From NCBI RefSeq assembly GCF_005925325.1, contig NZ_SRMP01000002.1, positions 648,541 to 712,540 on the forward strand: DNA of 64,000 bases. The letters run 5' to 3'. The DNA is from Pedobacter helvus (GTDB lineage Bacteria; Bacteroidota; Bacteroidia; Sphingobacteriales; Sphingobacteriaceae). Numbering within the stretch: the first letter of the stretch is position 1; each line of letters begins with the position of its first letter. The notes under the pieces were generated by a model. The model was not told the DNA's origin. It did no database searches and was given only the letters and a program-made list of their open reading frames with translations. This document shows positions 41,029 through 50,849 of the stretch, one piece after another. The position numbers and the translations under genes are program-made.

Positions 41029-41246
41029 CCTAAAATCAGGACGCTTTAACCTTTGACCTCTTTTAGAATCATATCGAGATGTAAAATCGTTTAGGCCATT
41101 AAAAGCCTGTTGGATTAGTTTGTTCTATCATGCTCCTCTAAAAATGGTGTCATGGGAATGGTATGTCCAAAATTAGGAAGGTGATTGTTTGTTGTGTACA
41201 TATTTTTATAACCAATGATGATATTTTTTTAACTCCTGATTTTAGG
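41029..41246. promoter_or_regulatory. Inverted pair of 13-base sites between araC-type and GH5 genes
   Basis: cctaaaatcagga at 41029-41041 and its exact complement at 41234-41246 lie 192 bases apart in the divergent promoter region. They may be operators for the AraC regulator, or ends of a small inserted element. The gap holds no gene. Confidence 0.5.
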
Positions 41247-41309
41247 CGATATCAATTATTGAATAATTCCGATCTCTTAACCTATCACTAACCACTTGAT
41301 TAAATTTGT

Positions 41310-44300
41310 ATGAAAAAATTCTTTACTTTTTTATGTATCCTCGGCTGCATTTGGCTAGAAGTTAATGCCCAAACCGTTACACGGAATTGGGATTTTGACA
41401 ATCCCGTAGCAGGTGGTAAGGCTGATGGATGGACTATTTTCGCTTATGGTAGTCCAAACACGCTGAATAGTGTATTAAGACTTACTGCTACACGTAACGC
41501 AGGGTACTGTAACCTCAATTTAGAATCTACAGGTGGTGTCAGTATTGTAGATCCCTCTGTCTCTAAAAGATTTGTGATCAGGGTAAAAAATGGCACGAAA
41601 GATAGAATTGCCAACCTCATTTGGACTGCCGATGGCGTAGACCGGAAAATGGAAATTTTAATGTCGACAGAAGACACAAATTTTAAGGAATACGTATTGG
41701 ATTTAACACATGATTTGCGCTGGGAAGGCAACATTTCAAAGCTGTTGATCCAATTGCCTATTCCAATTAACGTTCATTCTGATCAGCTTCCTATCGAGAT
41801 TGATTACATCCGTTTTACAGAAGGGTTGTCTACGGCTCAGTTACCTGCGCTAGTACCCAAAAGTCCAGCTCCATTTGGCACCAATTTGAGCGGTGGTGAG
41901 TTTTCTTTTAGTGGTGGCCCTTCTGATTGGCGCTATCCACGTACTCAGGAGCTAGATTATTTAGTCAGTAAAGGTTTTAAACTGATCCGTTTGCCATTTC
42001 TTTGGGAAAGAGTTCAGCCTAGTTTAAACGGACCTTTGGATATAGAGTCTTTATCGCACCTTAAAAATATTGTCTGGGCAGCTCGTAACAGAGGGATGTG
42101 GGTTTTGCTGGATCTGCATAACTATAACAGAAGAAGAACCAAAAATCCGGATAACACCATTACTGATGCTATCATAGGTACACCAGAAGCTCCTATAGCT
42201 TCCATCGAGGATTTTTGGAAAAAGATGGCAGCTGAGTTTAAAGGTTTCGACAATATTTATGCATACGGTATTATGAATGAGCCCTACAGTATTCCTAGAG
42301 ATATTCCTTGGGTAAATACGGCACAAGCTATTGTTGATGCCATAAGAACCGAAGATACGCAGCATACCATTATGGTAAGCGGTGACAGTTACAGTTCTGC
42401 AAGTTCTTGGCCTACGGTAAGCGATAACTTGCGTAAGCTTAAAGATCCCTCTGATAATTTGATGTTTGAAGCACATAGTTATTTCGATCATGATTCATCT
42501 GGGGAGTATCTGCGTTCTTATGCCGCCGCTAATGCCAATCCACAGATTGGTGTTACCCGTGTAACACCTTTTGTAACTTGGCTCAAGAAGTACAATTTGC
42601 GTGGTTTTATGGGAGAATATGGTGTGCCTAACAATCCAAATGACATTTCTGATAAAACCGACGCCGTAGATAATAGTTTATGGAATACAGTTTTAGATAA
42701 CGCACTTCAATACCTTTCTACTAATGGCGTAAATGGAACTACATGGTCGTATGGTAGTTCTTGGGGTACTAATAAACTCAGTGTCTATCCAAACTCGAAT
42801 GGTACTGATCGTCCGCAGATGCAGGTTTTATCAAATTACCTATTTGCAGCTGCGCCTTCAAATTTGTCAGGTATCAATAGTCCCTTAGTAGTGAGCTATA
42901 AAGTTGGGAAACCGATGGTGTATCAACCTACAGCTACCAATAATCCTACTGGTTTTACTGTTACCCAATTACCAAGTGCGTTAGCTTACAATGCTACTAC
43001 TAAGGAAATTACAGGTACCATGCCAACCGGCACACATACAATTAAAATTAGTGCAACAAACGCTAGCGGAATAGGAGAAGAAAGAGAAGTAGTGCTTAGA
43101 GGAGTAGAGTTAAAAATACCAGGAACTTTACAAGCTGAAGAGTACGATGGTGGCGGTAAAAATGTAGGCTATTTCGATAAGACCATTGGTAACTCTGGTA
43201 ATTTCTTACATAGAGATGAGGATGTTGACTTTAGAAGATCAGGCACTTCGCCAAACTTTATTTATTCGGTGACACACACAATGCCTGGCGAATGGTTAAA
43301 ATACACCACCAATGTGCAGCAAGAGGCGGCTTATAGAGTTAAATTTAGGTATGTGACTACTACGGCAGGTACAAAAATCAACTTTAAGGTAAATAATGTT
43401 TTGGTTGCTGGAGATATTGAACTTCCCGTAACTGCTGATTTAAACGCATGGACAGATCAGGTTTTCGAAATCCCGAGTATGATTACTGGCGAGCATGTAT
43501 TTACCTTAGAGGTAGTAAGTGGAACTTTTGATGTAGATAGAATGGAATTTGCGGTGGCGCAACCAGCGGTAACACCTACGAATTTAACGGCTACTGCTTC
43601 TGGAAGTACAAAGGTTAATCTAAGCTGGAATGCTTCTGCCAACGCTGCTTCTTATAAGTTGGAACGTGCTGAAGATCCATTGGGGACTTTTACCATGGTG
43701 GCGCAAAATTTAACGGTAACTACATTTGCCGACGAAACTGTTGCTCCAGCTACCACCTACTATTATCGAGTTAAAGGCGTGAATATTTTGGGTGATGGTG
43801 TAGCTTCTGCTAACGTAACAGCTACAACAGCTACTTACACTATTCCTGCAAAAGTAGCTGGAGTTACTGCTTCAGCTAGGAATGGTTCTGTTGAAATAAA
43901 TTGGACAGCACAGCTTGAGGTAAGTGGTTATTTAGTGAAGAGAGCAACTGCAGCCGGGGGACCTTATAGCACGCTTGCTACTGTTACCGCTAACACTTAC
44001 ACCGATGCTACGGTAGTTAATGGCACTACTTATTATTATGTGATTGCTGCTCAAAATAGCTTGGGCGAAGGAGCCGCCAGTGATGAACAAATAGCTACAC
44101 CCAATAATATTGATTACGCCTATTGGTCTTTCGACCAGATCAGCCAAACTACTGGCGTGACGGATTCTTGGGGCAGCAACAACGGAACGTTTGATCCTAA
44201 TGCCGTATTCGGTACAAATGCAAATACTGCACATATTACATTTCTGGAACCAGCAAATTCTTACTTAAATAATTCAATCCGTTTTAGAGGTAAAGCATTG

Positions 44301-45371
44301 TCTTATGTTAAATTGCCCGATGGTTTAATGTCTGATGTGGATGATTTTACTATTAGCGTTTGGTATCGACATATTTCAAATGTAGCAGGCGGTAGGATTT
44401 TTGATTTTGGAGTTGGCGACAACTATGCGAGTAATGAACCTAATTCGAGTAGAAAAATGATGTATTTAAGTCCAAGAGCTGGCGCCAACAATGGGGTAAC
44501 CTATGCTATTCAAAATGGCGCTAGCTTGCAATCTATAGAAACTACAGTTGTTTTACCTACGGGACAGCCTACGGTATGGCATCACCTTGTGATTACAAAA
44601 GCTGGTAGTACGGTAACGCTTTATGTGAATGGGCAACAGGCGGGGCAAAAAGTTGATATGGATATCAAGCCTTCAGATTTTGGAATGACGACAGCTAATT
44701 ATTTGGGGAAATCACGTTTTGCTACGCCTGCTGTGCTAGATGGTGCAATTGATGAGTTCAAGATTTTTAAACGAGCATTGACGCAGCCAGAGGTTGTCTT
44801 GTTGGGCTCAACGGTAATGCCTGTAGCTTTTCTCGATTTCGATGCAGAAAAGCAAAAGAATGGAAGTGTCACCTTAAATTGGAGTACGGCATCAGAAAGT
44901 AATAACTCCCATTTTGAGCTTTTGCGCTCAACAGATGGTAAATTGTTCGATAATATTGTTCATGTAAAAGGAAACGGAAACGTAACCGATTCAAGAAAAT
45001 ATCGTTACACAGATCATATGCCCCAGTTAGGTGTAAACTATTACAAGTTGAAGCAGGTAGATTTGGATGGACAAGAAAGTTACCATCCGAAAGTACTAGC
45101 TGTTTCTTTAAGCTTAGATAGTGAAGGAGATATAAAAATTTTCGCTACCGTTGGGAAACTAAACCTACGTGTAAACGCAGTCCATTCAGATACCTTCAAC
45201 TTGTATCTTTCGGATGTATCTGGAAAAGTAGTAGCCAAATTTGCTGATAAGGTTATTTCTGGTAACAATACTTTTGAATTTTCTTTAGCACAACAGCTGC
45301 GTGGAGGGGTCTACATCGCGACATACCTGGTTAAAGGACAAAAGAAAAGCGTAAAGCTAATTATCAATTAA
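41310..45371 (+). CDS. Multimodular GH5 glycanase with type IX secretion signal
   Basis: A 1353-residue secreted enzyme. In order: signal peptide (about 1-20), a beta-rich domain (21-180), a GH5 barrel (about 185-515) with LDLHNYN near 268, acid/base Glu in YGIMNEPY near 323 and nucleophile Glu in GFMGEYG near 436, an Ig-like domain (about 520-600), a CBM6-like domain (600-750), two fibronectin III domains (755-930), a LamG-type jelly roll (935-1165) and a C-terminal sorting domain for type IX secretion (about 1275-1353, GGVYIATYLVKGQKKSVKLIIN). It should cut beta-glucan or mannan outside the cell. Linkage specificity is not readable. Confidence 0.9.
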   Translation: MKKFFTFLCILGCIWLEVNAQTVTRNWDFDNPVAGGKADGWTIFAYGSPNTLNSVLRLTATRNAGYCNLNLESTGGVSIVDPSVSKRFVIRVKNGTKDRIANLIWTADGVDRKMEILMSTEDTNFKEYVLDLTHDLRWEGNISKLLIQLPIPINVHSDQLPIEIDYIRFTEGLSTAQLPALVPKSPAPFGTNLSGGEFSFSGGPSDWRYPRTQELDYLVSKGFKLIRLPFLWERVQPSLNGPLDIESLSHLKNIVWAARNRGMWVLLDLHNYNRRRTKNPDNTITDAIIGTPEAPIASIEDFWKKMAAEFKGFDNIYAYGIMNEPYSIPRDIPWVNTAQAIVDAIRTEDTQHTIMVSGDSYSSASSWPTVSDNLRKLKDPSDNLMFEAHSYFDHDSSGEYLRSYAAANANPQIGVTRVTPFVTWLKKYNLRGFMGEYGVPNNPNDISDKTDAVDNSLWNTVLDNALQYLSTNGVNGTTWSYGSSWGTNKLSVYPNSNGTDRPQMQVLSNYLFAAAPSNLSGINSPLVVSYKVGKPMVYQPTATNNPTGFTVTQLPSALAYNATTKEITGTMPTGTHTIKISATNASGIGEEREVVLRGVELKIPGTLQAEEYDGGGKNVGYFDKTIGNSGNFLHRDEDVDFRRSGTSPNFIYSVTHTMPGEWLKYTTNVQQEAAYRVKFRYVTTTAGTKINFKVNNVLVAGDIELPVTADLNAWTDQVFEIPSMITGEHVFTLEVVSGTFDVDRMEFAVAQPAVTPTNLTATASGSTKVNLSWNASANAASYKLERAEDPLGTFTMVAQNLTVTTFADETVAPATTYYYRVKGVNILGDGVASANVTATTATYTIPAKVAGVTASARNGSVEINWTAQLEVSGYLVKRATAAGGPYSTLATVTANTYTDATVVNGTTYYYVIAAQNSLGEGAASDEQIATPNNIDYAYWSFDQISQTTGVTDSWGSNNGTFDPNAVFGTNANTAHITFLEPANSYLNNSIRFRGKALSYVKLPDGLMSDVDDFTISVWYRHISNVAGGRIFDFGVGDNYASNEPNSSRKMMYLSPRAGANNGVTYAIQNGASLQSIETTVVLPTGQPTVWHHLVITKAGSTVTLYVNGQQAGQKVDMDIKPSDFGMTTANYLGKSRFATPAVLDGAIDEFKIFKRALTQPEVVLLGSTVMPVAFLDFDAEKQKNGSVTLNWSTASESNNSHFELLRSTDGKLFDNIVHVKGNGNVTDSRKYRYTDHMPQLGVNYYKLKQVDLDGQESYHPKVLAVSLSLDSEGDIKIFATVGKLNLRVNAVHSDTFNLYLSDVSGKVVAKFADKVISGNNTFEFSLAQQLRGGVYIATYLVKGQKKSVKLIIN

Positions 45372-45395
45372 AACTATTTTATCAATAGTTTGAAG

Positions 45396-45421
45396 GCTCC
45401 CGATTTTATCGGGGGCTTTTT
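45396..45421 (+). terminator. Intrinsic terminator after the modular GH5 gene
   Basis: gctcccgat pairs with atcgggggc (one wobble pair) around three bases, followed by a T-run. Confidence 0.85.
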
Positions 45422-45686
45422 GTCTTGAAAGCGTTTCATTGATGAACGATTTGAATACTACTGGAAATTATCAGTTAAAAATCTTGCGATATGGGTCTAG
45501 AAAAACGAATTATCAATTGTCCACTCGCTTCGCTACGGTTTAAGTTACGAATAGCATCAACCTAAAACAAATAAACATCAAAAGAAGAACTTATTCAGTA
45601 ACCTTTTTTGACGTTTATTGCTTCATTAAAGTTTGTAAGGCCGTTTAGTAACCTTAATGGCCACACCAAGGTAAACCCCTTAAATC
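45422..45686. other. Convergent spacer, no gene
   Basis: Between the GH5 terminator and the stop codon of the SGNH gene I see no ORF, RNA gene or strong repeat. Confidence 0.6.
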
Positions 45687-47072
45687 TTACTTTCTTAGGA
45701 TTTGGAAGGAGTGAGAGGTTGGCTTGTTGATATCGTAAATCTCCTTCGCCAAAACATCGGCTTTCTTTTCCCATTCTTCTTGTTTGGGTCTATCGCTTAA
45801 ATAATTCTCCAACTGAGGTTTTAAGCTTTTGTATTTCTTTTCGTTGGTAGTCTGTAATGAACTAAGCACGCTGTCTATTATCTTTTCAGAAGTAGATAAG
45901 TCTGCACTCCAAGAATGCTTTGGAAAATAGCTATAAACAACAAACTTTAGATCCCTTAACTTGCGTTGTACATTTCTGTACGCAATGGTTTTTTCTGCTA
46001 CCTTTTGTGCCTGTAAATATTGAGGCGTAGTTTTTATGGTAGCTAAGTTAATTCCTTTTTGTAGTGCTTCACTTGTAAAATCAGCTACGTTAATTCCATC
46101 TATATTTAAGGTATAATTACCAGCAGCCAAGGGCGATATTTTTAATAGTTGAACGTTCAGCTCTTCGTTAAAAGGGACCCATCCCAAAGCAGGTTCAGCT
46201 ATGTGAGGGATAGGAAAGGGGAGGCTATTTTCTAAGGCAGTAAAAGAGATAGCTTGATTTGTCCATACGATATCGCTTACTTTAGCGTTTACAGTACTCT
46301 TCAATTTTCCTTTCTGTAGTTCTATGGCAGATACATAGTTTGGTGCCGATGTAGATTTCAAAAATTGATAAGCCATCACCAAATGACCGGGCGAATTCGG
46401 ATGAACTCGATCGTTACCTACAATGGTTTTCTTTGCATCTACACCTTGTATCTTTCGGTTGATATCGCTCATGACGGTAAAGTAATCTACCACTTGTAAC
46501 TTGTATTTTTTGGCTAGCTCATCAATGATTTCGGTACATTTCTGTAGTGCATCATTTACTCCAGGTTGGTTGGGCGTAGGTAGATCGCCTGTTTGATCGT
46601 AAATACTAGGCTTTTGCAAAACTACTTTTGCTCCGGTCAACATCAAGCGTTGAATTACTTTTTCGTAGTTCTTCTTATAGTCGTTCAGTGCCCATTGCTT
46701 TTGTTTTTGCACTTCAGGATCCGATTGTCTATCTACATTGTAAAGCAACCTGTTCACATCGTTCATCCCAGCCATCACCACATACCAATCTGATTTTTTC
46801 TGGAGGATATCGATGTCCATCCTTTTGAGGAAAGAATAAGTGTTATCGCCCCTAATACCCAGATTGTTAAAGGTTATTTTTTCATTGGGAAATCGAGTAG
46901 CATAATACAAAGCAATAAAATGATGAAAATCGCCGGCATGGGTAATGCTATTGCCCACAAAACTTACCGTTTGTCCGTTTTTGAATAAAGGTATAGGTGG
47001 TTTTTGTGCTAAAGCGACACTACTTGTTAAGTAAATTGCTAGAGCGGCAACGAAATTTCTCCACATACTCAT
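45687..47072 (-). CDS. SGNH/GDSL-family hydrolase
   Basis: A 461-residue exported protein, signal peptide ending VALAQ. The four SGNH blocks are visible: GNSITHAGD (Ser nucleophile near 42), GIRGDN (Gly), AGMNDV (Asn) and DRVHPNSPGH (Asp-x-x-His near 223). Such enzymes commonly remove acetyl or other ester groups from polysaccharides. Residues after about 245 form an additional domain. The gene begins one base after the stop of the upstream GH5 gene (TAGGATG), so they are cotranscribed and likely act on the same substrate. Confidence 0.87.
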   Translation of the reverse strand: MSMWRNFVAALAIYLTSSVALAQKPPIPLFKNGQTVSFVGNSITHAGDFHHFIALYYATRFPNEKITFNNLGIRGDNTYSFLKRMDIDILQKKSDWYVVMAGMNDVNRLLYNVDRQSDPEVQKQKQWALNDYKKNYEKVIQRLMLTGAKVVLQKPSIYDQTGDLPTPNQPGVNDALQKCTEIIDELAKKYKLQVVDYFTVMSDINRKIQGVDAKKTIVGNDRVHPNSPGHLVMAYQFLKSTSAPNYVSAIELQKGKLKSTVNAKVSDIVWTNQAISFTALENSLPFPIPHIAEPALGWVPFNEELNVQLLKISPLAAGNYTLNIDGINVADFTSEALQKGINLATIKTTPQYLQAQKVAEKTIAYRNVQRKLRDLKFVVYSYFPKHSWSADLSTSEKIIDSVLSSLQTTNEKKYKSLKPQLENYLSDRPKQEEWEKKADVLAKEIYDINKPTSHSFQILRK

Positions 47073-47073
47073 C

Positions 47074-48099
47074 CTATTTAACTTTTTGGAAGACTACATC
47101 AGCGTGGGTAAACTTAGCCAAAGACGTTATTTGAGGTCTGTCTTTACCATCTCTAGGCTCTACAGATAGGATGTATTTGCCCCAACGTGGACCAGCAGCC
47201 CAGTAAGTACCGTTAACGCCATTTTCTTTTAAATAGGTTAGTGTTTTTTCTAAAATAGGAAACCATCTCTCATCATTATCTGGGATGCCATATTCGCCCA
47301 CAAAACCCCTTTTGTTATTTTTCTTTAGCCAAGCTACAAAAGGTTTAACCCTATCTACGCCTACATTTTCATGTGCTTTTTCTTCCTCGTAACTTCTCTT
47401 GTAACTGCCAGATGCATCTTCGTCGAAATATACATGAGCTTCAAAAATCAAGTTGTTGTTTGGATCTTTTAAATCTTTTAAATGATCGCTTAGTTCTTGC
47501 CAGCGAGAGGCTGAGCTCCAGAAATCGCCACCTACCAAAATTGGAGTTTTTGTATCTACTTTTCTTATGTTATTGATAATCACTTGCGCAATATCAAACC
47601 AAGCTGTTTTAGTTGGCATGTTATAAGGTTCGTTCATTAAACCGTAGCCCCAAATGTTTTTGTAAGATTTGAATTCGGTGGCAATTTTTTGCCAAGCATC
47701 AGCTACTTGTGCTGCGGTAATTACGCCATTGTTAATGATATGGGTAGAATCGCCAACATGTCTTCTGGCGTAGTTGTGCATATCTAAAATCACCAATAAA
47801 TTGCGTTTAGCGGCTTCATCTACAAATGTTCTCATCGATTTTAGTTCTTTTGCATCTAAAGCACCGTTTAATTCTGGTTGTAAACGCTCCCATTTAAAAG
47901 GCAAGCGAAAAAGTGTTAAACCTTTTGATTTGAAATAATCCAGCTCTGCAGTAGTTGGATAACCGTAATGGTCTGTACCAATTTTACCGAATTCTGCACC
48001 GGCCAAATTTACCCCGAAAGGTGCGCCCATTTTTTGAGCCTTAACCGCTAAACTTAATACACAAATGAGAATAGAGATAAACGAAAGATACTTACGCAT
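47074..48099 (-). CDS. GH5 endoglycanase, single domain
   Basis: A 341-residue secreted GH5 enzyme, signal peptide ending AVKAQ. It is a close paralogue of the GH5 domain in the modular protein at 41310: both open with PFG-NL-G-EF, then RLPF-WER-QP-LNG-LD. The acid/base Glu is in LMNEPYN near residue 155 and the nucleophile Glu in GFVGEYG near 266. The pattern recalls GH5_5-like endoglucanases. It has no carbohydrate-binding module and no type IX signal, so it probably works in the periplasm on imported fragments. Confidence 0.9.
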   Translation of the reverse strand: MRKYLSFISILICVLSLAVKAQKMGAPFGVNLAGAEFGKIGTDHYGYPTTAELDYFKSKGLTLFRLPFKWERLQPELNGALDAKELKSMRTFVDEAAKRNLLVILDMHNYARRHVGDSTHIINNGVITAAQVADAWQKIATEFKSYKNIWGYGLMNEPYNMPTKTAWFDIAQVIINNIRKVDTKTPILVGGDFWSSASRWQELSDHLKDLKDPNNNLIFEAHVYFDEDASGSYKRSYEEEKAHENVGVDRVKPFVAWLKKNNKRGFVGEYGIPDNDERWFPILEKTLTYLKENGVNGTYWAAGPRWGKYILSVEPRDGKDRPQITSLAKFTHADVVFQKVK

Positions 48100-48123
48100 G
48101 ATTGATCATATTTTGGTTAATTA

Positions 48124-48155
48124 CAAATATATCCTAACCCCAAAAAGTGGCTCAA
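48124..48155 (-). promoter_or_regulatory. TTG-N21-TATATTTG promoter of the GH5-SGNH operon
   Basis: On the minus strand TTG (48155-48153) and TATATTTG (48131-48124) are 21 bases apart. The transcript would begin near 48117, about 18 bases before the ATG at 48099. Confidence 0.55.
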
Positions 48156-48314
48156 TATTCTTTTACCCAAAGCTAATATAATATTATCGGAACGTTAATT
48201 ATTCTTTACTTTAGTATATCAAAAGCCTAATTTGCAGTTTGCAATGGCTGAAAGTAAGCTAATTAAGTATCAGTACATTTGCCAATATTTTTAACCAAAT
48301 ACAATTCATTAAAC

Positions 48315-49397
48315 ATGAAAAAGATTTCTTTTTTACCTGTCTTAATTTTGTTGTTCTCAACTTGCATATCGGAGACTATACTGGGGCAGATGCCTACCTT
48401 GAGCAATAAAAATAAATCAGATTGGTGGCATCCCATTGGCATCAAACCTTATCAAGCTTCGAAAACCAAGCATATCGGTTTCATCAGTGTAAAAGGGAAC
48501 TCTTTTGTTGACGAAAATGGTAAGGAAATCATTTTTAAGGGGCTTTCCATTTCTGATCCTGACAAGTTAAAAAAGGATGGCAAATGGAGCAAAAAGCACT
48601 TTGAGGTGATCAAAAGCTGGGGAGCTAATATTGTTCGTATTCCAGTGCATCCAATTTCGGTACAACAACGTGGTATAGAAGGTTATTTGAAGCTTTTAGA
48701 CGAGGCCGTGAGTTGGAGCGAGGATTTGGGTTTATATCTCGTTATAGATTGGCATTCTATCGGCAACCTGAGGACGGAGCTTCTAGCAAGTGATGCCTAC
48801 AACACCACAAAAAAGGAAACATTTAGCTTTTGGCAAACCATTGCAGCGCATTACAAAGAGGTACCAACGGTTGCTTTTTACGAACTTTTCAATGAACCAA
48901 CTATTTATGATGGCAGGTACGGAACTTGCACTTGGGGTGAATGGAAATTGATGATGGAAGAACTGATCGATGTGGTTTACGCTTATAACAAGAAGGCAAT
49001 TCCATTGGTGGCTGGCTTTAATTGGGCCTACGATTTAACACCTGTGAAAGATCATCCGATTGCAAGGGAAGGCATTGGTTATGTAGTTCATCCTTATCCG
49101 GGTAAAAGAAAAATACCGAGAGAACCAAAATGGGATGTTGACTTTGGTTTTGTCGCCGATAAATATCCGGTAATTGCTACTGAGTTAGGTTTTATGAATG
49201 AAGGTGATGACGAAAATTTACTAAACGATGGTGTTTACGGGCCTTCGATAGTGAAATACTTCGATCAAAAAGGTATCTCATGGGTGGTTTGGGTGTTCGA
49301 TCCTGTTTGGGTACCACAAATGATCAAAAATTGGAATTACGAACCGACCGAGCAAGGCGCATTTTTCAGGGATGTTTTTCAAGGGAAATTTAAGTAA
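48315..49397 (+). CDS. GH5-type glycoside hydrolase (cellulase family), second subgroup
   Basis: A 360-residue enzyme started at the ATG at 48315; the in-frame ATG at 48279 adds a non-signal stretch in front of a good signal peptide. Signature segments are GKEIIFKGLSISD, NIVRIPVHP, YLVIDWHSIG, FYELFNEPTIYDG (acid/base Glu near 205) and PVIATELGFM (nucleophile Glu near 299). It is clearly distinct from the two other GH5 proteins here. It probably hydrolyses a beta-glycan backbone. It is divergent from the GH5-SGNH pair and convergent with the fucosidases. Confidence 0.85.
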   Translation: MKKISFLPVLILLFSTCISETILGQMPTLSNKNKSDWWHPIGIKPYQASKTKHIGFISVKGNSFVDENGKEIIFKGLSISDPDKLKKDGKWSKKHFEVIKSWGANIVRIPVHPISVQQRGIEGYLKLLDEAVSWSEDLGLYLVIDWHSIGNLRTELLASDAYNTTKKETFSFWQTIAAHYKEVPTVAFYELFNEPTIYDGRYGTCTWGEWKLMMEELIDVVYAYNKKAIPLVAGFNWAYDLTPVKDHPIAREGIGYVVHPYPGKRKIPREPKWDVDFGFVADKYPVIATELGFMNEGDDENLLNDGVYGPSIVKYFDQKGISWVVWVFDPVWVPQMIKNWNYEPTEQGAFFRDVFQGKFK

Positions 49398-49398
49398 T

Positions 49399-49440
49399 TA
49401 AAAAAACGTCATTGCTTTGATTAAAGCAATGACATTTTTG
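49399..49440. terminator. Bidirectional terminator
   Basis: gtcattgcttt pairs exactly with aaagcaatgac around gatt, with an A-run on the left and a T-run on the right, so it can stop transcription from both sides between convergent genes. Confidence 0.85.
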
Positions 49441-49490
49441 TCATGTTTCCACATCTCGTTCAGGCAGAGGATTTGTGCTGTGACCGATGC

Positions 49491-50846
49491 CTACTCTCTT
49501 GTCGATGCCTTATAAAAACCAACTTCTGCCAACTGAACTGGCCTTTCTGCTTCTAAAATATTTAACCTTAGCTTGGATGCTTTTACCAGTTTGGTCTTCA
49601 ACAATCTCTTATAACCGATGGTGGTAAACTCTGCCAAGACTTTCCAGCTTTTTCCATCCCAATATTCGATATTTCCTTTTGTACAGTTTTGCCCATTGGC
49701 GATGTTTTCCTGCAGGGAAATCCTGTCGAAACTGGCTGCTTTCTTCAAATTTAAGTAATGCGTTTTACCTTTCGAGATAGTGTTAAAGCTACCTAGGTTT
49801 TGGTCTGTTAAGGTGTTTGGGATATCCCCTTTCGCCAAGTTGTTCTTGAAAGTTTCATCCAGTATCGAGCGGAATTCGTACAGGTTATTGATGTCTGTTT
49901 CCGCAAATACTCCTTTTTTGTTTGGTGGGATGTTCAGCAACAACAAACTGTTTCTGCCCACAGACGTATAATAAAGGTCTACCAAGTTTTGTGGCGTACG
50001 TACTTTGCTATCTTCTTCTTCATGATAGAACCATCCCGGTCTGATAGAAACATCAGTTTCTGCCGTTAACCAAACTTTTCCCTTGGGATCGCCAACATTC
50101 AGATACTTTGCATCCATTTTTCCTGGGGCATTCTCTGGTTTAATGTCGATGGTGCTCCACATGGTTTCACCAGCAATGCCTTTTTCGTTACCTACCCATC
50201 TTACATCCGGCCCAACATCAGAAAACATTACTGCCTTAGGTTGCAGCTTACGAACCAAACTCCAATAACTGTCGAAATCGTAGTTCATGTGTTTTGCATT
50301 CTCGCCTTTGGCACCATCAAACCAAACTTCGGCAACTTCTCCGTAGTTGGTCAGCAATTCCGTTAGTTGGTTTTTGTAATAAGTATTGTAATCGGCTGTG
50401 CCATAAGATGGATGGTTCCTATCCCAGGGAGAAAGGTAAAAACCAAATTTAATGCCTTGTGCTTTGCAGGCTTCTACTATTTCTTTCACCACATCGCCTT
50501 TGCCGCCTTTCCATGGACTGTTTTTAACTGAATGTTCGGTGTAAGCGGTTGGCCATAAACAGAAACCGTCATGGTGTTTAGCAGTGATGATGGCCATTTT
50601 AAAACCGGTTTCTTTCAGCACTTTTATCATTTTATTGGCATCGAAATTTGTCGGGTTAAATATCGAAGGACTTTCAGTTCCGTCGCCCCATTCTTTGCCT
50701 GTATAAGTATTAACGGTGAAGTGTATAAAAGCAGTGGTTTCTAATTTTTGCCATTCCAATTGTTGCTGGGTAGGTACTGGTACTTTCTGGGCAAAAGCAT
50801 TAATCGCTAATAACAATAAAAATGTGATAGAACTGAATTTCATCAT
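49491..50846 (-). CDS. GH29 alpha-L-fucosidase, with C-terminal discoidin-like region
   Basis: A 451-residue exported enzyme, signal peptide ending NAFAQ. GH29 hallmarks are FIHFTVNTYTGKEWGDG, ITAKHHDGFCLWPT, GFYLSPWDRN and the nucleophile Asp in VWFDGAKGE near residue 185. The C-terminal 110 residues (after about 335) look like an F5/8 discoidin-type carbohydrate-binding region. It should release terminal alpha-L-fucose. It lies three bases after the next fucosidase gene, as the last of a minus-strand run. Confidence 0.88.
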   Translation of the reverse strand: MMKFSSITFLLLLAINAFAQKVPVPTQQQLEWQKLETTAFIHFTVNTYTGKEWGDGTESPSIFNPTNFDANKMIKVLKETGFKMAIITAKHHDGFCLWPTAYTEHSVKNSPWKGGKGDVVKEIVEACKAQGIKFGFYLSPWDRNHPSYGTADYNTYYKNQLTELLTNYGEVAEVWFDGAKGENAKHMNYDFDSYWSLVRKLQPKAVMFSDVGPDVRWVGNEKGIAGETMWSTIDIKPENAPGKMDAKYLNVGDPKGKVWLTAETDVSIRPGWFYHEEEDSKVRTPQNLVDLYYTSVGRNSLLLLNIPPNKKGVFAETDINNLYEFRSILDETFKNNLAKGDIPNTLTDQNLGSFNTISKGKTHYLNLKKAASFDRISLQENIANGQNCTKGNIEYWDGKSWKVLAEFTTIGYKRLLKTKLVKASKLRLNILEAERPVQLAEVGFYKASTRE

Positions 50847-50849
50847 AGC

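Noticed and set aside
41234..41309. Riboswitch upstream of the modular GH5 gene
   Set aside because: The only structure is one arm of a distant inverted pair, and no aptamer-like fold was recognised.
42051..42491. Minus-strand 146-codon frame
   Set aside because: It is antisense to the GH5 catalytic domain and has no coding character.
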